Assembly (NCBI GenBank): GCA_964636675.1 | Contig: CAZWUO010000051.1 | Span: 1-20,346, forward strand | DNA length: 20,346 bases | Reading direction: 5' to 3' | Source: JALUUH01 sp964636675 | GTDB taxonomy: Bacteria > Pseudomonadota > Gammaproteobacteria > S012-40 | Part shown: positions 8,150 through 16,406 of the stretch, one piece after another | Layout of the letters: every line of letters starts with the position of its first letter | How positions within the stretch are numbered: position 1 is the first letter of the stretch | Notes under the pieces: generated by a model | Told to the model about the DNA's origin: nothing | Seen by the model: the letters and a program-made list of their open reading frames with translations, nothing else | The model's database searches: none | Position numbers and translations under genes: made by a program

Positions 8150-9217
8150 TTAAGATGCGGACTCCGCCAAAATTTGAATATATTGCGGTGGAAAATATAA
8201 ATTAATGACTTTCCCAGGCTCAGGAAGTGATTCTTGCCACGGCCTATGCAGCACCAAACTCGAGCCATCCGAGCAACTACAAACCCACTCTTTGAACGCA
8301 CCTTTATCCATCACTTCCCGAACCGTGACTTCGATGCCGTTTTGCATTGCCTTTTCCGCTACGATGTTGATATGCTCAGGTCGAATGGCAATGTATGCCG
8401 CTGTTGACAATCCAGGCAACGAGTCCTGCGCGAGTAGCGCACTGCCCCAGACTCCGCTAACCTGGTTGCGATAGCGCGCTGCCACTTTGAGAATATTTTT
8501 CCATCCCACAATTTTTGCAACCTTTAAATGTTGCGGCTGCCGAAATACCTTGTGCGTATTCCCACTCGCGATGATTTTTCCTTTATCCATCACTAATATT
8601 TCATCGGCTAAGTATTGTGCCTCGGCCAAGTCATGCGTCACATGAATTACGGGTACTTTACTCGTTTGAATAAGCATTTTTAATTCGCGGCTAAGCACCT
8701 CACGCAAAGAAGCATCAACCGCAGATAAAGGCTCATCGAGCAACAATAATCGAGGACTAGTGATTAAGGTTCTGCCCAATGCGACACGTTGGCGTTGCCC
8801 ACCTGAGAGCTGCTTGGGATACAATGTGCGTTGCTCGCTAAGATGCAACTTTTGCAACCATATATTAATCTTTTGACCCGCATCAATGCCGTTAACGCCA
8901 AACCCAATATTCTTTTCCACATTCAAATGATCAAACAACGCATAATCCTGAAAAACCATACCTAAGTGTCTTTGCTGTGTGGCCACAAAACAATTTTGCG
9001 CTTGGTTATACCAGGTTTCGCCCCGGTAATTCATATACCCATCATTGGGTTTGATAAGCCCGGCTATCGCGCTGAGTAAACTACTTTTACCACTCCCTGA
9101 AGGGCCAATAATCGTCGTTACCTTTGCACAGTCTATGGCGATATCCACATCGAGAAGAAATTTTTCACGTGCAAGTTTAATCTTTATATCTAAACCGCTC
9201 ACGTACGCAAAGCCCAT
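8150..9217 (-). CDS. modC: molybdate ABC transporter ATP-binding protein
   Basis: This cytoplasmic ATPase powers molybdate import. Seen in order are Walker A GPSGSGKSS (about residues 38-46), Q-loop MVFQDYALFDHL, ABC signature LSGGQRQRVALGR, Walker B LLLLDEPLSAVD with the switch HVTHD, and a C-terminal TOBE-like domain (YIAIRPEHINIV). The length (355) matches ModC. The 5' end overlaps modB. A GTG at 9202 forms a GTGA overlap with the modB stop and would give a 350-residue protein; I regard it as an equally good start because the ATG at 9217 lacks a ribosome site. It is the last gene of modABC. Confidence 0.9.
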   Translation of the reverse strand: MGFAYVSGLDIKIKLAREKFLLDVDIAIDCAKVTTIIGPSGSGKSSLLSAIAGLIKPNDGYMNYRGETWYNQAQNCFVATQQRHLGMVFQDYALFDHLNVEKNIGFGVNGIDAGQKINIWLQKLHLSEQRTLYPKQLSGGQRQRVALGRTLITSPRLLLLDEPLSAVDASLREVLSRELKMLIQTSKVPVIHVTHDLAEAQYLADEILVMDKGKIIASGNTHKVFRQPQHLKVAKIVGWKNILKVAARYRNQVSGVWGSALLAQDSLPGLSTAAYIAIRPEHINIVAEKAMQNGIEVTVREVMDKGAFKEWVCSCSDGSSLVLHRPWQESLPEPGKVINLYFPPQYIQILAESAS

Positions 9218-9885
9218 TTACGATTTAAGCCATAAACAATAAAGAGGACGCTAAAGGAAAAAATCAGCAAACCCGCAGAAAGCTGGTGTGCCGTTGTGAA
9301 ATCCAGCATCTCAACACGCTCATAAACGGCGATAGATACAACTTTGGTCTCACCGGGAATATTTCCACCCACCATAAATATCACGCCAAATTCCCCTACC
9401 GTGTGCGCAAACCCGAGCACGATGGCGGTTAATATTCCGCGCTGAGAAAGTGGTAACACAACAACAAAAAAAGTCTTTATACGCGAAGCGCCGAGCGTCC
9501 AAGCAGCATGTACGATATTTTTATCCAGCGCCTCGAATGTCGTCAACAAGGGCTGCACCACAAAAGGCAGGGAATAAACACAGGAGGCAATGACTAAGGC
9601 AGAAAAAGTAAATGCCAGCCGCTCACCTGTCATCCCCTCCCAAAGGATGCCTAGCGGCCCCTCCGGCCCCATACCCATTAACAAATAAAAACCGAGCACC
9701 GTCGGTGGTAAAACCAGAGGTAACGCGGTAATGGCTTCTAATACAGGCTTAAAACGAACCCGCGTATGGGCTAACCACCATGCAAATGGAATACTGAATA
9801 ACAACAGCAATAAAACCGTCACCGAAGCCAATTGCAAGGTTAATAAAATGGCATCATAAACCTCGTTATGCGCGAGCACATTCAT
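9199..9885 (-). CDS. modB: molybdate ABC transporter permease
   Basis: This 228-residue inner-membrane protein forms the translocation channel for molybdate. It has about five hydrophobic helices and the permease coupling-loop region (DKNIVHAAWTLGASRIKTFF) that contacts the ATPase. The HTVGEFGVIFMVGGNIPGET segment is characteristic of ModB. The start ATG is two bases after the modA stop, and the end overlaps modC, so the three are translated as one operon. Confidence 0.93.
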   Translation of the reverse strand: MNVLAHNEVYDAILLTLQLASVTVLLLLLFSIPFAWWLAHTRVRFKPVLEAITALPLVLPPTVLGFYLLMGMGPEGPLGILWEGMTGERLAFTFSALVIASCVYSLPFVVQPLLTTFEALDKNIVHAAWTLGASRIKTFFVVVLPLSQRGILTAIVLGFAHTVGEFGVIFMVGGNIPGETKVVSIAVYERVEMLDFTTAHQLSAGLLIFSFSVLFIVYGLNRKWALRT

Positions 9886-9887
9886 TG

Positions 9888-10724
9888 TTATTCTGCTTGT
9901 CTACTCATTCTGGGTATGCGGTATCCCGCCGCAACAATAATTTGCGCGGCTTCTTTTGATTGTAAATATTGGAGGAATGATTTAGCCACGGTGTTTTTTT
10001 TTGCTCTGCTTAGCAAAACGGCTTGCTGACTAATCGGTGCATGCATTTTTTCAGGAATCAGCCAATAACTCCCGGTTATTTTACTTTGTTTATCGAGCAC
10101 TTGAGATAAAGCTACAAAACCGAGGTCTGCGGATTTAGAAGCCACAAACAAAAAAGCTTGCGCCACGTTGTCACCCACTGCAATCGAAATCCGAGAGCCC
10201 AATGGCTTGGCATTTTTTAGTATATACTCCGCAGCCTCACCATACGGAGCCATTTGCGGATTGGCCAACGCAAGGGTTTTAATCCGCAAATCCTTAAACA
10301 CTTCTAAACCACGATCTGCGTGGAATAAAGTAGCATCCGTACTCCATAATACAAGCCGACCAATCGCATAGGTAAAACGGGTACTTTTAATTGCTAGACC
10401 ACTCTCTTCCAAGCGTTGAGGCTCCCTCTTATTTGCTGCGAGTAGCAGATCAAAAGGCGCTCCGTTGATAATCTGCGTATACAACTTCCCGGTAGAAGCG
10501 CTGACGAGACGAACTTTGAAACCTGTCTGGCGACTAAACTTATGCACTATGTCTTGCGCCGGTTTTATAAAGCTTGAGGTCACTGCAATCGTCGTCGTAG
10601 GAGCCGCCAACACCGAATTTATAAATCCGCATAACAAAACCACACCCATCGAGATGTTTACCCATCCATGACCGGTAACACGCTTCTTCTCACCCTTGAT
10701 TAAGTCCACCCGTAGATAACTCAT
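9888..10724 (-). CDS. modA: molybdate ABC transporter substrate-binding protein
   Basis: The 278-residue product is a periplasmic solute-binding protein with an N-terminal signal (SMGVVLLCGFINSVLA, cleavage probably before APTTT). The ModA pattern is visible: TTIAVTSSFIKPAQDIVHKF, SASTGKLYTQIINGAPFDLLLAA, and YAIGRLVLWS. The basic stretch before the hydrophobic core makes the export signal long, so the true start could be a GTG at 10709; the ATG at 10724 has no strong ribosome site. I looked for and did not find the ModE operator (ATCGCTATATA-type half sites) upstream. A homologous tungstate or related oxyanion substrate cannot be excluded. Confidence 0.88.
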   Translation of the reverse strand: MSYLRVDLIKGEKKRVTGHGWVNISMGVVLLCGFINSVLAAPTTTIAVTSSFIKPAQDIVHKFSRQTGFKVRLVSASTGKLYTQIINGAPFDLLLAANKREPQRLEESGLAIKSTRFTYAIGRLVLWSTDATLFHADRGLEVFKDLRIKTLALANPQMAPYGEAAEYILKNAKPLGSRISIAVGDNVAQAFLFVASKSADLGFVALSQVLDKQSKITGSYWLIPEKMHAPISQQAVLLSRAKKNTVAKSFLQYLQSKEAAQIIVAAGYRIPRMSRQAE

Positions 10725-10885
10725 AACAACTCAAACCGTTGGTAGCGTGATTGGGTTAATGCCGCTGCTGGCTTATCCCAAAAATATAATGTGGTAGCTC
10801 ATTGATAATCATAAAGATAAATAACAAGAATCAGTATACCTTATTATCCAGAAGATCTTTTTCTTTATTTTTCATCGACTTCGTG

Positions 10886-10891
10886 TATAAT
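10886..10891 (+). promoter_or_regulatory. -10 box of the deaD promoter
   Basis: A consensus TATAAT lies 79 bases upstream of the helicase start. No good -35 hexamer is visible 16-18 bases further up, where the sequence is T-rich. This predicts a leader of about 70 bases, in keeping with the long leaders of cold-inducible helicase genes. Confidence 0.4.
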
Positions 10892-10969
10892 CCGCTCCTT
10901 TGCAATACCACATGGTTATTAAGTAGGCAGGCAGTCTCAACAATAACCTCCTACTGAAAGGCATGATTA

Positions 10970-12697
10970 ATGACACCCTCTGTAACTAGTTTTCAGGAGT
11001 TAGCCCTGTGCGCTCCCATTTTAAAAGTACTCAAAGAAATTGGCTATGAAACTCCGTCGCCAATTCAAGCAGCGAGCATCCCATATCTACTCGAAGGTCA
11101 TGACATTCTCGGCCAAGCACAAACAGGTACCGGTAAAACAGCCGCATTTGCGCTTCCCTTGCTCAATAATATTGACGTAAGCCTTAAGCAGCCTCAAATC
11201 TTGGTGCTTGCACCCACACGCGAGCTAGCCATTCAAGTCGCAGAAGCTTTCCAAGTCTATGCGAGACACCTCAAAGGTTTTCATGTATTGCCTATTTACG
11301 GCGGGCAAAGTATGGCAACGCAGCTCAGACAGTTAAGGCGTGGTGCTCAGGTGATTATCGGCACACCGGGTCGCGTAATGGATCATCTACGGCGCAAAAC
11401 TCTCTCGTTAAAATCTTTACGCGCCTTGGTTCTCGATGAGGCTGATGAAATGCTTAAAATGGGCTTTATTGACGATGTTGAGTGGATCCTGACACAAACG
11501 CCTCAGGAAAAACAAATCGCATTATTTTCTGCCACCATGCCCGAAGTCATTCGACGTGTTGCCAAAAAATACTTAAGAGAGCCCAAAGAAGTCAAAATAA
11601 AAGCCGCGACACAAACCGTATCCACGATTCATCAAAAATATTGGCAAGTGAGTGGTTTGCACAAATTAGATGCCCTTACTCGAATACTCGAAGTAGAAGA
11701 CTTTGACGCGGTCATTATTTTTGTTAGAACAAAAACCGAAACCGTGGAGCTTGCCGAAAGGCTCGAAGCTCGCGGTCATTCTGCTTCGGCCTTGAATGGC
11801 GATATGAACCAAGCATTGCGTGAACGAACCATCGAAAACCTTAAAAACAAATCACTGGATATTCTCGTTGCTACCGATGTAGCCGCAAGAGGACTTGATG
11901 TGCCACGCATTACTCACGTGGTTAATTATGACATTCCTTATGACACCGAAGCCTATGTTCATCGCATCGGTCGCACAGGTCGCGCGGGCAGAACAGGAAC
12001 CGCTATTCTATTTGTTTCTCCACGCGAAACCAGAATGTTGCGCGCTATTGAACGCGCGACCAAACAACGCATTGAGAAAATTCAATTACCATCCACCGAA
12101 GATGTTACTTCAAAACGGGTTTCTCAGTTTAAGCAACAAATAGTCGATATTATTGCATCCGAAGATTTGAGCTTTATGCATCAAATTGTCTCTCAGTTTG
12201 AACAAGAGAAAGACATCAGCACGCATGAAATTGCGGCAGCACTTGCATTTATTGCGCAAAAAGGTCGACCGCTTAAACTTAAAGAGCAAAAACTAACACG
12301 AGAAAAATTCAGCAGTAAACCACGCGGAAATTCTGGAGATAAGCGCAACCGAGATAACAAACGGTCTGATCAATCTAGTGACAGAAACCCACGTTTTCGA
12401 CGCAATACAAATATGAACATGCTTAACTATCGTATTGAAGTTGGGAGAAACCAAGGCGCTACACCCGGTGATATTGTAGGGGCCATTGCCAACGAAGCAC
12501 AAATTGACAGCCAACACATTGGGCATATCAAATTATTCGACGAATTTAGTACCATTGAATTACCCGATGGCATGCCTAAAGAAGTCTTCGAGCACTTGAA
12601 AAAAGTAAGAGTCCGCCAGCAAAAATTAAACATTTCCTTAGATGCTGGCCGCAGCCCAAATCATGCTAAAGAAGGTTTTAGAAAACGCCGAGCCTAA
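10970..12697 (+). CDS. deaD: DEAD-box ATP-dependent RNA helicase
   Basis: This 575-residue cytoplasmic helicase unwinds structured RNA in ribosome assembly and mRNA decay, notably in the cold. All core motifs are present: Q motif (GYETPSPIQ), motif I AQTGTGKT at about 50-57, PTRELA, TPGR, DEAD, SAT, and motif VI HRIGRTGRAGR. After the RecA domains comes a basic linker rich in Arg, Asn and Ser, and then a DbpA-like RNA-binding domain (NYRIEVGRNQGATPGDIVGAIANE), which marks it as DeaD/CsdA rather than RhlE or SrmB. E. coli DeaD is slightly longer (629). The ATG at 10970 follows GAAAGG by about 9 bases. A nine-codon frame starting at 10963 overlaps the start and is probably meaningless. Confidence 0.94.
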   Translation: MTPSVTSFQELALCAPILKVLKEIGYETPSPIQAASIPYLLEGHDILGQAQTGTGKTAAFALPLLNNIDVSLKQPQILVLAPTRELAIQVAEAFQVYARHLKGFHVLPIYGGQSMATQLRQLRRGAQVIIGTPGRVMDHLRRKTLSLKSLRALVLDEADEMLKMGFIDDVEWILTQTPQEKQIALFSATMPEVIRRVAKKYLREPKEVKIKAATQTVSTIHQKYWQVSGLHKLDALTRILEVEDFDAVIIFVRTKTETVELAERLEARGHSASALNGDMNQALRERTIENLKNKSLDILVATDVAARGLDVPRITHVVNYDIPYDTEAYVHRIGRTGRAGRTGTAILFVSPRETRMLRAIERATKQRIEKIQLPSTEDVTSKRVSQFKQQIVDIIASEDLSFMHQIVSQFEQEKDISTHEIAAALAFIAQKGRPLKLKEQKLTREKFSSKPRGNSGDKRNRDNKRSDQSSDRNPRFRRNTNMNMLNYRIEVGRNQGATPGDIVGAIANEAQIDSQHIGHIKLFDEFSTIELPDGMPKEVFEHLKKVRVRQQKLNISLDAGRSPNHAKEGFRKRRA

Positions 12698-13081
12698 AAG
12701 AGGATGAGTGCATTCCGACAATTAATTGTCGGGTAAAGGTGCTTCAGTTTAATTCTTACCTCCTCTATCGTAAATCGACACTTCAAGGGTTCAGCACAAT
12801 AATTACGTGGTGAACCCCAAGCGGCCAGTAAACGTAAAATCCATCGCTGTCGTCCTTGCGGCACTTCGCTGCAACACAAAGCCCTCTTGTTCTCCATCGA
12901 ATTTACGCGCCGTATTTTTTACTCGTTTGGCTCTCTCAAGTACAGCTGAGAGGTCTTCTTCAATAGCACATTTCGTATTCGCCGAACCGTTCGGACTTGA
13001 AGTATCGTATATATCTTCTGAATGGCTTTTCTTTCTTGTGTTAGTCTCCTGCTCTATAAATTGCTATGTGGCGAAACTTAA
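12698..13081. other. 384-bp gap with palindrome and possible decayed reading frame
   Basis: The stretch between the helicase and the histidine kinase has no gene I can defend. It holds an 18-bp palindrome just after the helicase. On the minus strand an 86-codon open frame (13063 down to a TAA at 12805-12803) has protein-like composition (EEDLSAVLERAKRVKNTARK) but no ATG, GTG or TTG at its 5' end. That could be the 3' remnant of a lost gene. No tRNA or other RNA gene was recognised. Confidence 0.3.
12715..12732. promoter_or_regulatory. 18-bp perfect palindrome downstream of deaD
   Basis: CCGACAATTAATTGTCGG is self-complementary throughout and begins 17 bases after the helicase stop codon. There is no T-run after it, so it is not a classical terminator on either strand, although it may fold at the end of the mRNA. 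A protein-binding site is the alternative. Confidence 0.35.
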
Positions 13082-14791
13082 ATGCAAGACTTTTTGTTTT
13101 TAGAGCATATCCCTTCTTTATTGCAGCACGTTTTGGTTTTCTTGGGCTTAGCCTATTTATTCACCAAAACGCCTGTATTTAACGGCTTGGTAAATAATTC
13201 ACTCACCCTGCCGGATAAAGTTGTTATCTACCTAGTCTTTTCCGGTCTTTGTGTTTTGGGAACATTTCTAAGCGAGCAATCATTTGAATCAGATAGTGCA
13301 ATAGCCAACACTCGCGCCATTGGTGCAGTGCTTGGTGGGCTACTGGGCGGGCCTGTTGTCGGTTTTTTTATCGGCCTTACCGGGGGCATTCATAGAGTTT
13401 GGAGCATGTCGTCTGCCACTGACCCCATCCACTATATTGATGTAGCCTGCGCGGTAGCGACTACACTTGAAGGGTTGATGGCGGGTCTTGTACACTATTA
13501 CTTATCACGTCATGGCAAAATGGAGCGCTTGTTTTCTCCTAGAGTTGTCTTTATTGTCACCCTTATTGCCGTGCTGGGACACATGTTCATTATTTTCTCG
13601 TTCGGCGTATTTTTTGATGAAGTGCCCAAAACCTGGGCTTTGATCAAGGAGCTTGCGCCGCCAATGTTAATTGCTAACTCTGCGGGTGCGGCGCTGATCA
13701 TGTATATGATCAAGGAGCAAAAACGTGCCAGTAACACACTTCGCAGCAACACGATCGCATGGCAAATAGCCGAGAAAACAGCAAGTATTATCTTCACTCG
13801 TTTCAACCCTGAGACCAGCAAAAAAATTACTAAAATAGTACGACAAGAGACCCAAGTGGGCGCTGTTGCCATTACCGATACAAAGAGACTACTCGCGTTT
13901 ACTGGCTTGGGTGACGATCATCATATCCCCGGCTCACTGATTGTTTCAGAGGATACTCTGGAGGCCATTAAGGGAAATAAAGTGATATTCAGAAGTGACT
14001 ATCAATGCAGGCGAGAAGCCTCTTGCGGCTTGGGTTCAGTATTGATTATTCCACTCAGAGATGATGTTTACAATCAGGTGATTGGTACCATCAGATTGTA
14101 CGAGCCCAAAAACAAACTGTTCCGTAACATCAATAGAAAGCTCGGCGAGAATATTTCTCAGCTTCTATCCAGCAAGATTTTAGCAGGCCGTTATGAGCGG
14201 CAACGAGAGTTACGCATTGAAGACCAATACAAATTATTGACAGCGCAAGTCAATCCACATTTTCTTTATAATGCACTTGCAACCATCAGTCATATCACAA
14301 AAGAACAACCGAAAAGGGCGCGTGATTTATTGCATCACTTATCCGATTTTTTCAGAAAAAATTTGGAAACGTCCAATGATACCACCACGCTTAAATTCGA
14401 ACTGGAACATGTTAAATCTTACCTCGAAATAGAAAAAGCACGCTTTGAAGAACGACTACACATTCATATTGATATTCCTGAACATCTATTTAGCCAGGTG
14501 ATCCCAACTTTTACGTTACAACCGGTTGTTGAAAATGCCATCAAACATGGCACGAGCGAACTGCTCGGCACCGGAATAATTAAGATTAGCGGCACCATAA
14601 ATAATGATGACATGATATTAACCATCGAAGATAATGCGGGGTTGTATGTAAAAAATCGCCAGAATGGAATCGGACTGAAAATAGATGATCGTATTAAAAT
14701 ACGCTATGGCGAGGAATATGGAATTACTATTTCATGTGAGCCTGAGCAATGGACTCAAGTGAATATTCGCCTGCCCCATAATAAGGAATAA
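13082..14791 (+). CDS. LytS-family sensor histidine kinase (BtsS-like)
   Basis: A 569-residue membrane sensor kinase. Residues 1-210 form several hydrophobic helices of the 5TM LytS type (VLGGLLGGPVVGFFIGLTGGIHR is diagnostic), then a GAF-like region (about 220-360). The His_kinase domain has the phosphoacceptor in NPHFLYNAL (His393), and the ATPase domain has ENAIKHG near 484 and a final GIGLKIDDRIKIRYG. Its length and layout match E. coli BtsS (561), a sensor of external pyruvate; ligand identity here is inference only. The response-regulator gene follows after two bases. The start ATG has only a weak ribosome site. No pyruvate transporter gene of the btsT type is in the window. Confidence 0.9.
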   Translation: MQDFLFLEHIPSLLQHVLVFLGLAYLFTKTPVFNGLVNNSLTLPDKVVIYLVFSGLCVLGTFLSEQSFESDSAIANTRAIGAVLGGLLGGPVVGFFIGLTGGIHRVWSMSSATDPIHYIDVACAVATTLEGLMAGLVHYYLSRHGKMERLFSPRVVFIVTLIAVLGHMFIIFSFGVFFDEVPKTWALIKELAPPMLIANSAGAALIMYMIKEQKRASNTLRSNTIAWQIAEKTASIIFTRFNPETSKKITKIVRQETQVGAVAITDTKRLLAFTGLGDDHHIPGSLIVSEDTLEAIKGNKVIFRSDYQCRREASCGLGSVLIIPLRDDVYNQVIGTIRLYEPKNKLFRNINRKLGENISQLLSSKILAGRYERQRELRIEDQYKLLTAQVNPHFLYNALATISHITKEQPKRARDLLHHLSDFFRKNLETSNDTTTLKFELEHVKSYLEIEKARFEERLHIHIDIPEHLFSQVIPTFTLQPVVENAIKHGTSELLGTGIIKISGTINNDDMILTIEDNAGLYVKNRQNGIGLKIDDRIKIRYGEEYGITISCEPEQWTQVNIRLPHNKE

Positions 14792-14793
14792 AG

Positions 14794-15510
14794 ATGATAA
14801 AAACTCTCATTGTTGATGATGAGTCTCATGCGCGTGATGATCTGGAAGAAAAAATTTCTACAGACGCAGAATTTAGTATTATAGGAAAATGTGTCAACGC
14901 ATTTGAGGCGATTAAAGAGATAAATAGAACATGCCCGGATGTTGTTTTTCTCGATATCAACATGCCTAAAATATCCGGCATTGAGATGCTCAGTATGTTG
15001 GACAAAAGTGACATGCCACGAATTGTTTTTGTCACCGCTTACGGTGAACATGCTATCGAAGCATTTGAAAAAAATGCCATCGATTTTTTATTGAAGCCCG
15101 TCAAAATGGATCGTCTGCGTGTCACGTTAGAACGTCTCAAAGAGGATTATCAGCCACAAGCAGGCGTTATAGAGAGCTTATCGGCAGAGATGCAGTTTAT
15201 CCCCTGTTATAAAGGCAATTGTGATTATCTGATCAATACAAAGGATGTCTGCCGTGCCTTCTCCAGCCCCACGACCGGCACTCATATTGTTACCCGAGAA
15301 GATGGCCAGGAGTTTCATTCCAGCCTCTCATTGAAAGTCCTGGAAGAGAACGCTCCGCTAACGCGCTGCCACCGACAACATTTAATCAATCCAGAAGCGA
15401 TAAAGTATATTGAGAAGATGGAGAATGGTCTAGGGCAGGTTCATACTTACGGCGGAGAGACTATTCCTGTTAGTCGTAATTATATGAAGGAGTTTGGTGC
15501 GATTAGTTAA
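14794..15510 (+). CDS. LytTR response regulator (BtsR-like)
   Basis: This 238-residue transcription regulator has an N-terminal receiver domain: acidic pocket DDE at 8-10, phosphoacceptor Asp54 in FLDINMP, T/Y switch FVTAYGEHAIEAF, and KPVK. A C-terminal LytTR DNA-binding domain (about 130-238) includes CHRQHLINPEAI and IPVSRNYMKEF. It matches BtsR in size and pattern. AAGGA six bases before the ATG is a good ribosome site. It is cotranscribed with the kinase. The stop codon shares TTAA with the stop of the convergent PH-domain gene. Confidence 0.92.
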   Translation: MIKTLIVDDESHARDDLEEKISTDAEFSIIGKCVNAFEAIKEINRTCPDVVFLDINMPKISGIEMLSMLDKSDMPRIVFVTAYGEHAIEAFEKNAIDFLLKPVKMDRLRVTLERLKEDYQPQAGVIESLSAEMQFIPCYKGNCDYLINTKDVCRAFSSPTTGTHIVTREDGQEFHSSLSLKVLEENAPLTRCHRQHLINPEAIKYIEKMENGLGQVHTYGGETIPVSRNYMKEFGAIS

Positions 15511-16016
15511 CGGTTCGCGCTATTTTCCAATCGTTCTAATAACGCCTCAACTCTATTGACATCCTTAATGTTTATAAAGTTATTTCCAGTCTCCTGTTTA
15601 CCTTCAAGGTCAGCTTTGTAGTTTTTCGTAAAGAATATTATATCTCCTCTGGCCCCGAATTTTTTCTTTGTCTTAATAGTTATTAACTGATCGGGATAAT
15701 AGGAAACTATTTTTTCATCTTTAGAGTAATATAATACAATAGCTCTGGAATTAGTAATCATATAAATAGCTTTTTTGTACTCAAAAAATGACAAGATACA
15801 GGCATGTATGATCACTGATAATAAAATTGCAAAAATAGGGCTGTCGAGCATAATAATGAATATGACAATAAAAATTGGCAATGATATATAAACAAAAATC
15901 TTGGCAATTAGTTTTGTATATTTATTTGGAGATGATTGTTCAGCCCATACTATAACTTCATTTTCATACAACTCAAATTTTATCCGCTGCCGAACTTCTT
16001 TGGTTAGATTAAGCAT
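15507..16016 (-). CDS. bacterial PH-domain membrane protein
   Basis: A 169-residue protein with an N-terminal soluble segment (ELYENEVIVWAEQ), a hairpin of two membrane helices (about 38-59 and 61-82), and a bacterial pleckstrin-homology-like domain (YMITNSRAIVLYYS ... KKFGARGDIIFF). Its function is not known; such proteins are usually small membrane proteins of unassigned role. The start has a weak AGAGAA ribosome site. It lies 51 bases after the 112-residue gene, on the same strand, so it may end the accessory operon, but it has no clear biosynthetic role. It overlaps the response-regulator gene by four bases, tail to tail. Confidence 0.75.
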   Translation of the reverse strand: MLNLTKEVRQRIKFELYENEVIVWAEQSSPNKYTKLIAKIFVYISLPIFIVIFIIMLDSPIFAILLSVIIHACILSFFEYKKAIYMITNSRAIVLYYSKDEKIVSYYPDQLITIKTKKKFGARGDIIFFTKNYKADLEGKQETGNNFINIKDVNRVEALLERLENSANR

Positions 16017-16067
16017 ATATATTTTTTCTCTATATTCTACGAAACTTTGAAAAATTATTTTCTGCTG

Positions 16068-16406
16068 TCACCCTGTCCATAAAAATAATAGAGATGATTC
16101 GTAGATTCTTATTTTTATACCAGTTGCCGCAATTTCATTATTATCTGGCACATCAATACGTACCACATCGGGCATATCTCCTTTACCCCACTCAAGTTGA
16201 TCCGCGAGCTGGCAAATGAGTTTTTCCCCCTCTCCATTGATGAGCACAATCGTTTCTATTTTTCTTTTTTCTTCAAACAAACAAATGGCCTCTTCAACGG
16301 TAAGGCAATGAGATGCCATCAATGTGTTTTCTGGGTCTTCATTAAAATGTCGAGCTAGCTTCTTGTTGTTGGTAATGACCACTCGGCAGGGGTATATATC
16401 AGACAT
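16068..16406 (-). CDS. unknown 112-residue protein coupled to the synthetase-like gene
   Basis: I do not recognise this protein. It is a small soluble alpha/beta protein with alternating strands and helices (CRVVITNNKKLARHF, TVEEAICLFEE, IETIVLINGEGEKLICQLADQL), ending in a hydrophobic SSLLFLWTG. It contains no phosphopantetheine Ser motif and no obvious leader-peptide or core-peptide features. Its ATG overlaps the end of the synthetase-like gene by eight bases (ATGTCTGA), with AAGGAG just upstream inside that gene. Such coupling suggests equal dosage and perhaps a physical partnership. A role as substrate-recognition or accessory subunit is inference. Confidence 0.75.
   Translation of the reverse strand: MSDIYPCRVVITNNKKLARHFNEDPENTLMASHCLTVEEAICLFEEKRKIETIVLINGEGEKLICQLADQLEWGKGDMPDVVRIDVPDNNEIAATGIKIRIYESSLLFLWTG

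Noticed and set aside
10798..10816. GATAATCAT-containing sequence resembling a Fur box upstream of modA
   Set aside because: Only one hexamer matches well and the region is AT-rich; a chance match is likely.
12694..12897. 67-codon minus-strand frame after the helicase
   Set aside because: No ribosome site, Cys/Arg-rich composition unlike neighbours, and it overlaps the better-looking decayed frame.
12807..13103. 98-codon plus-strand frame overlapping the kinase start
   Set aside because: GTG start without a ribosome site, runs into the kinase gene out of frame, and appears to be the complement of the minus-strand decayed frame.
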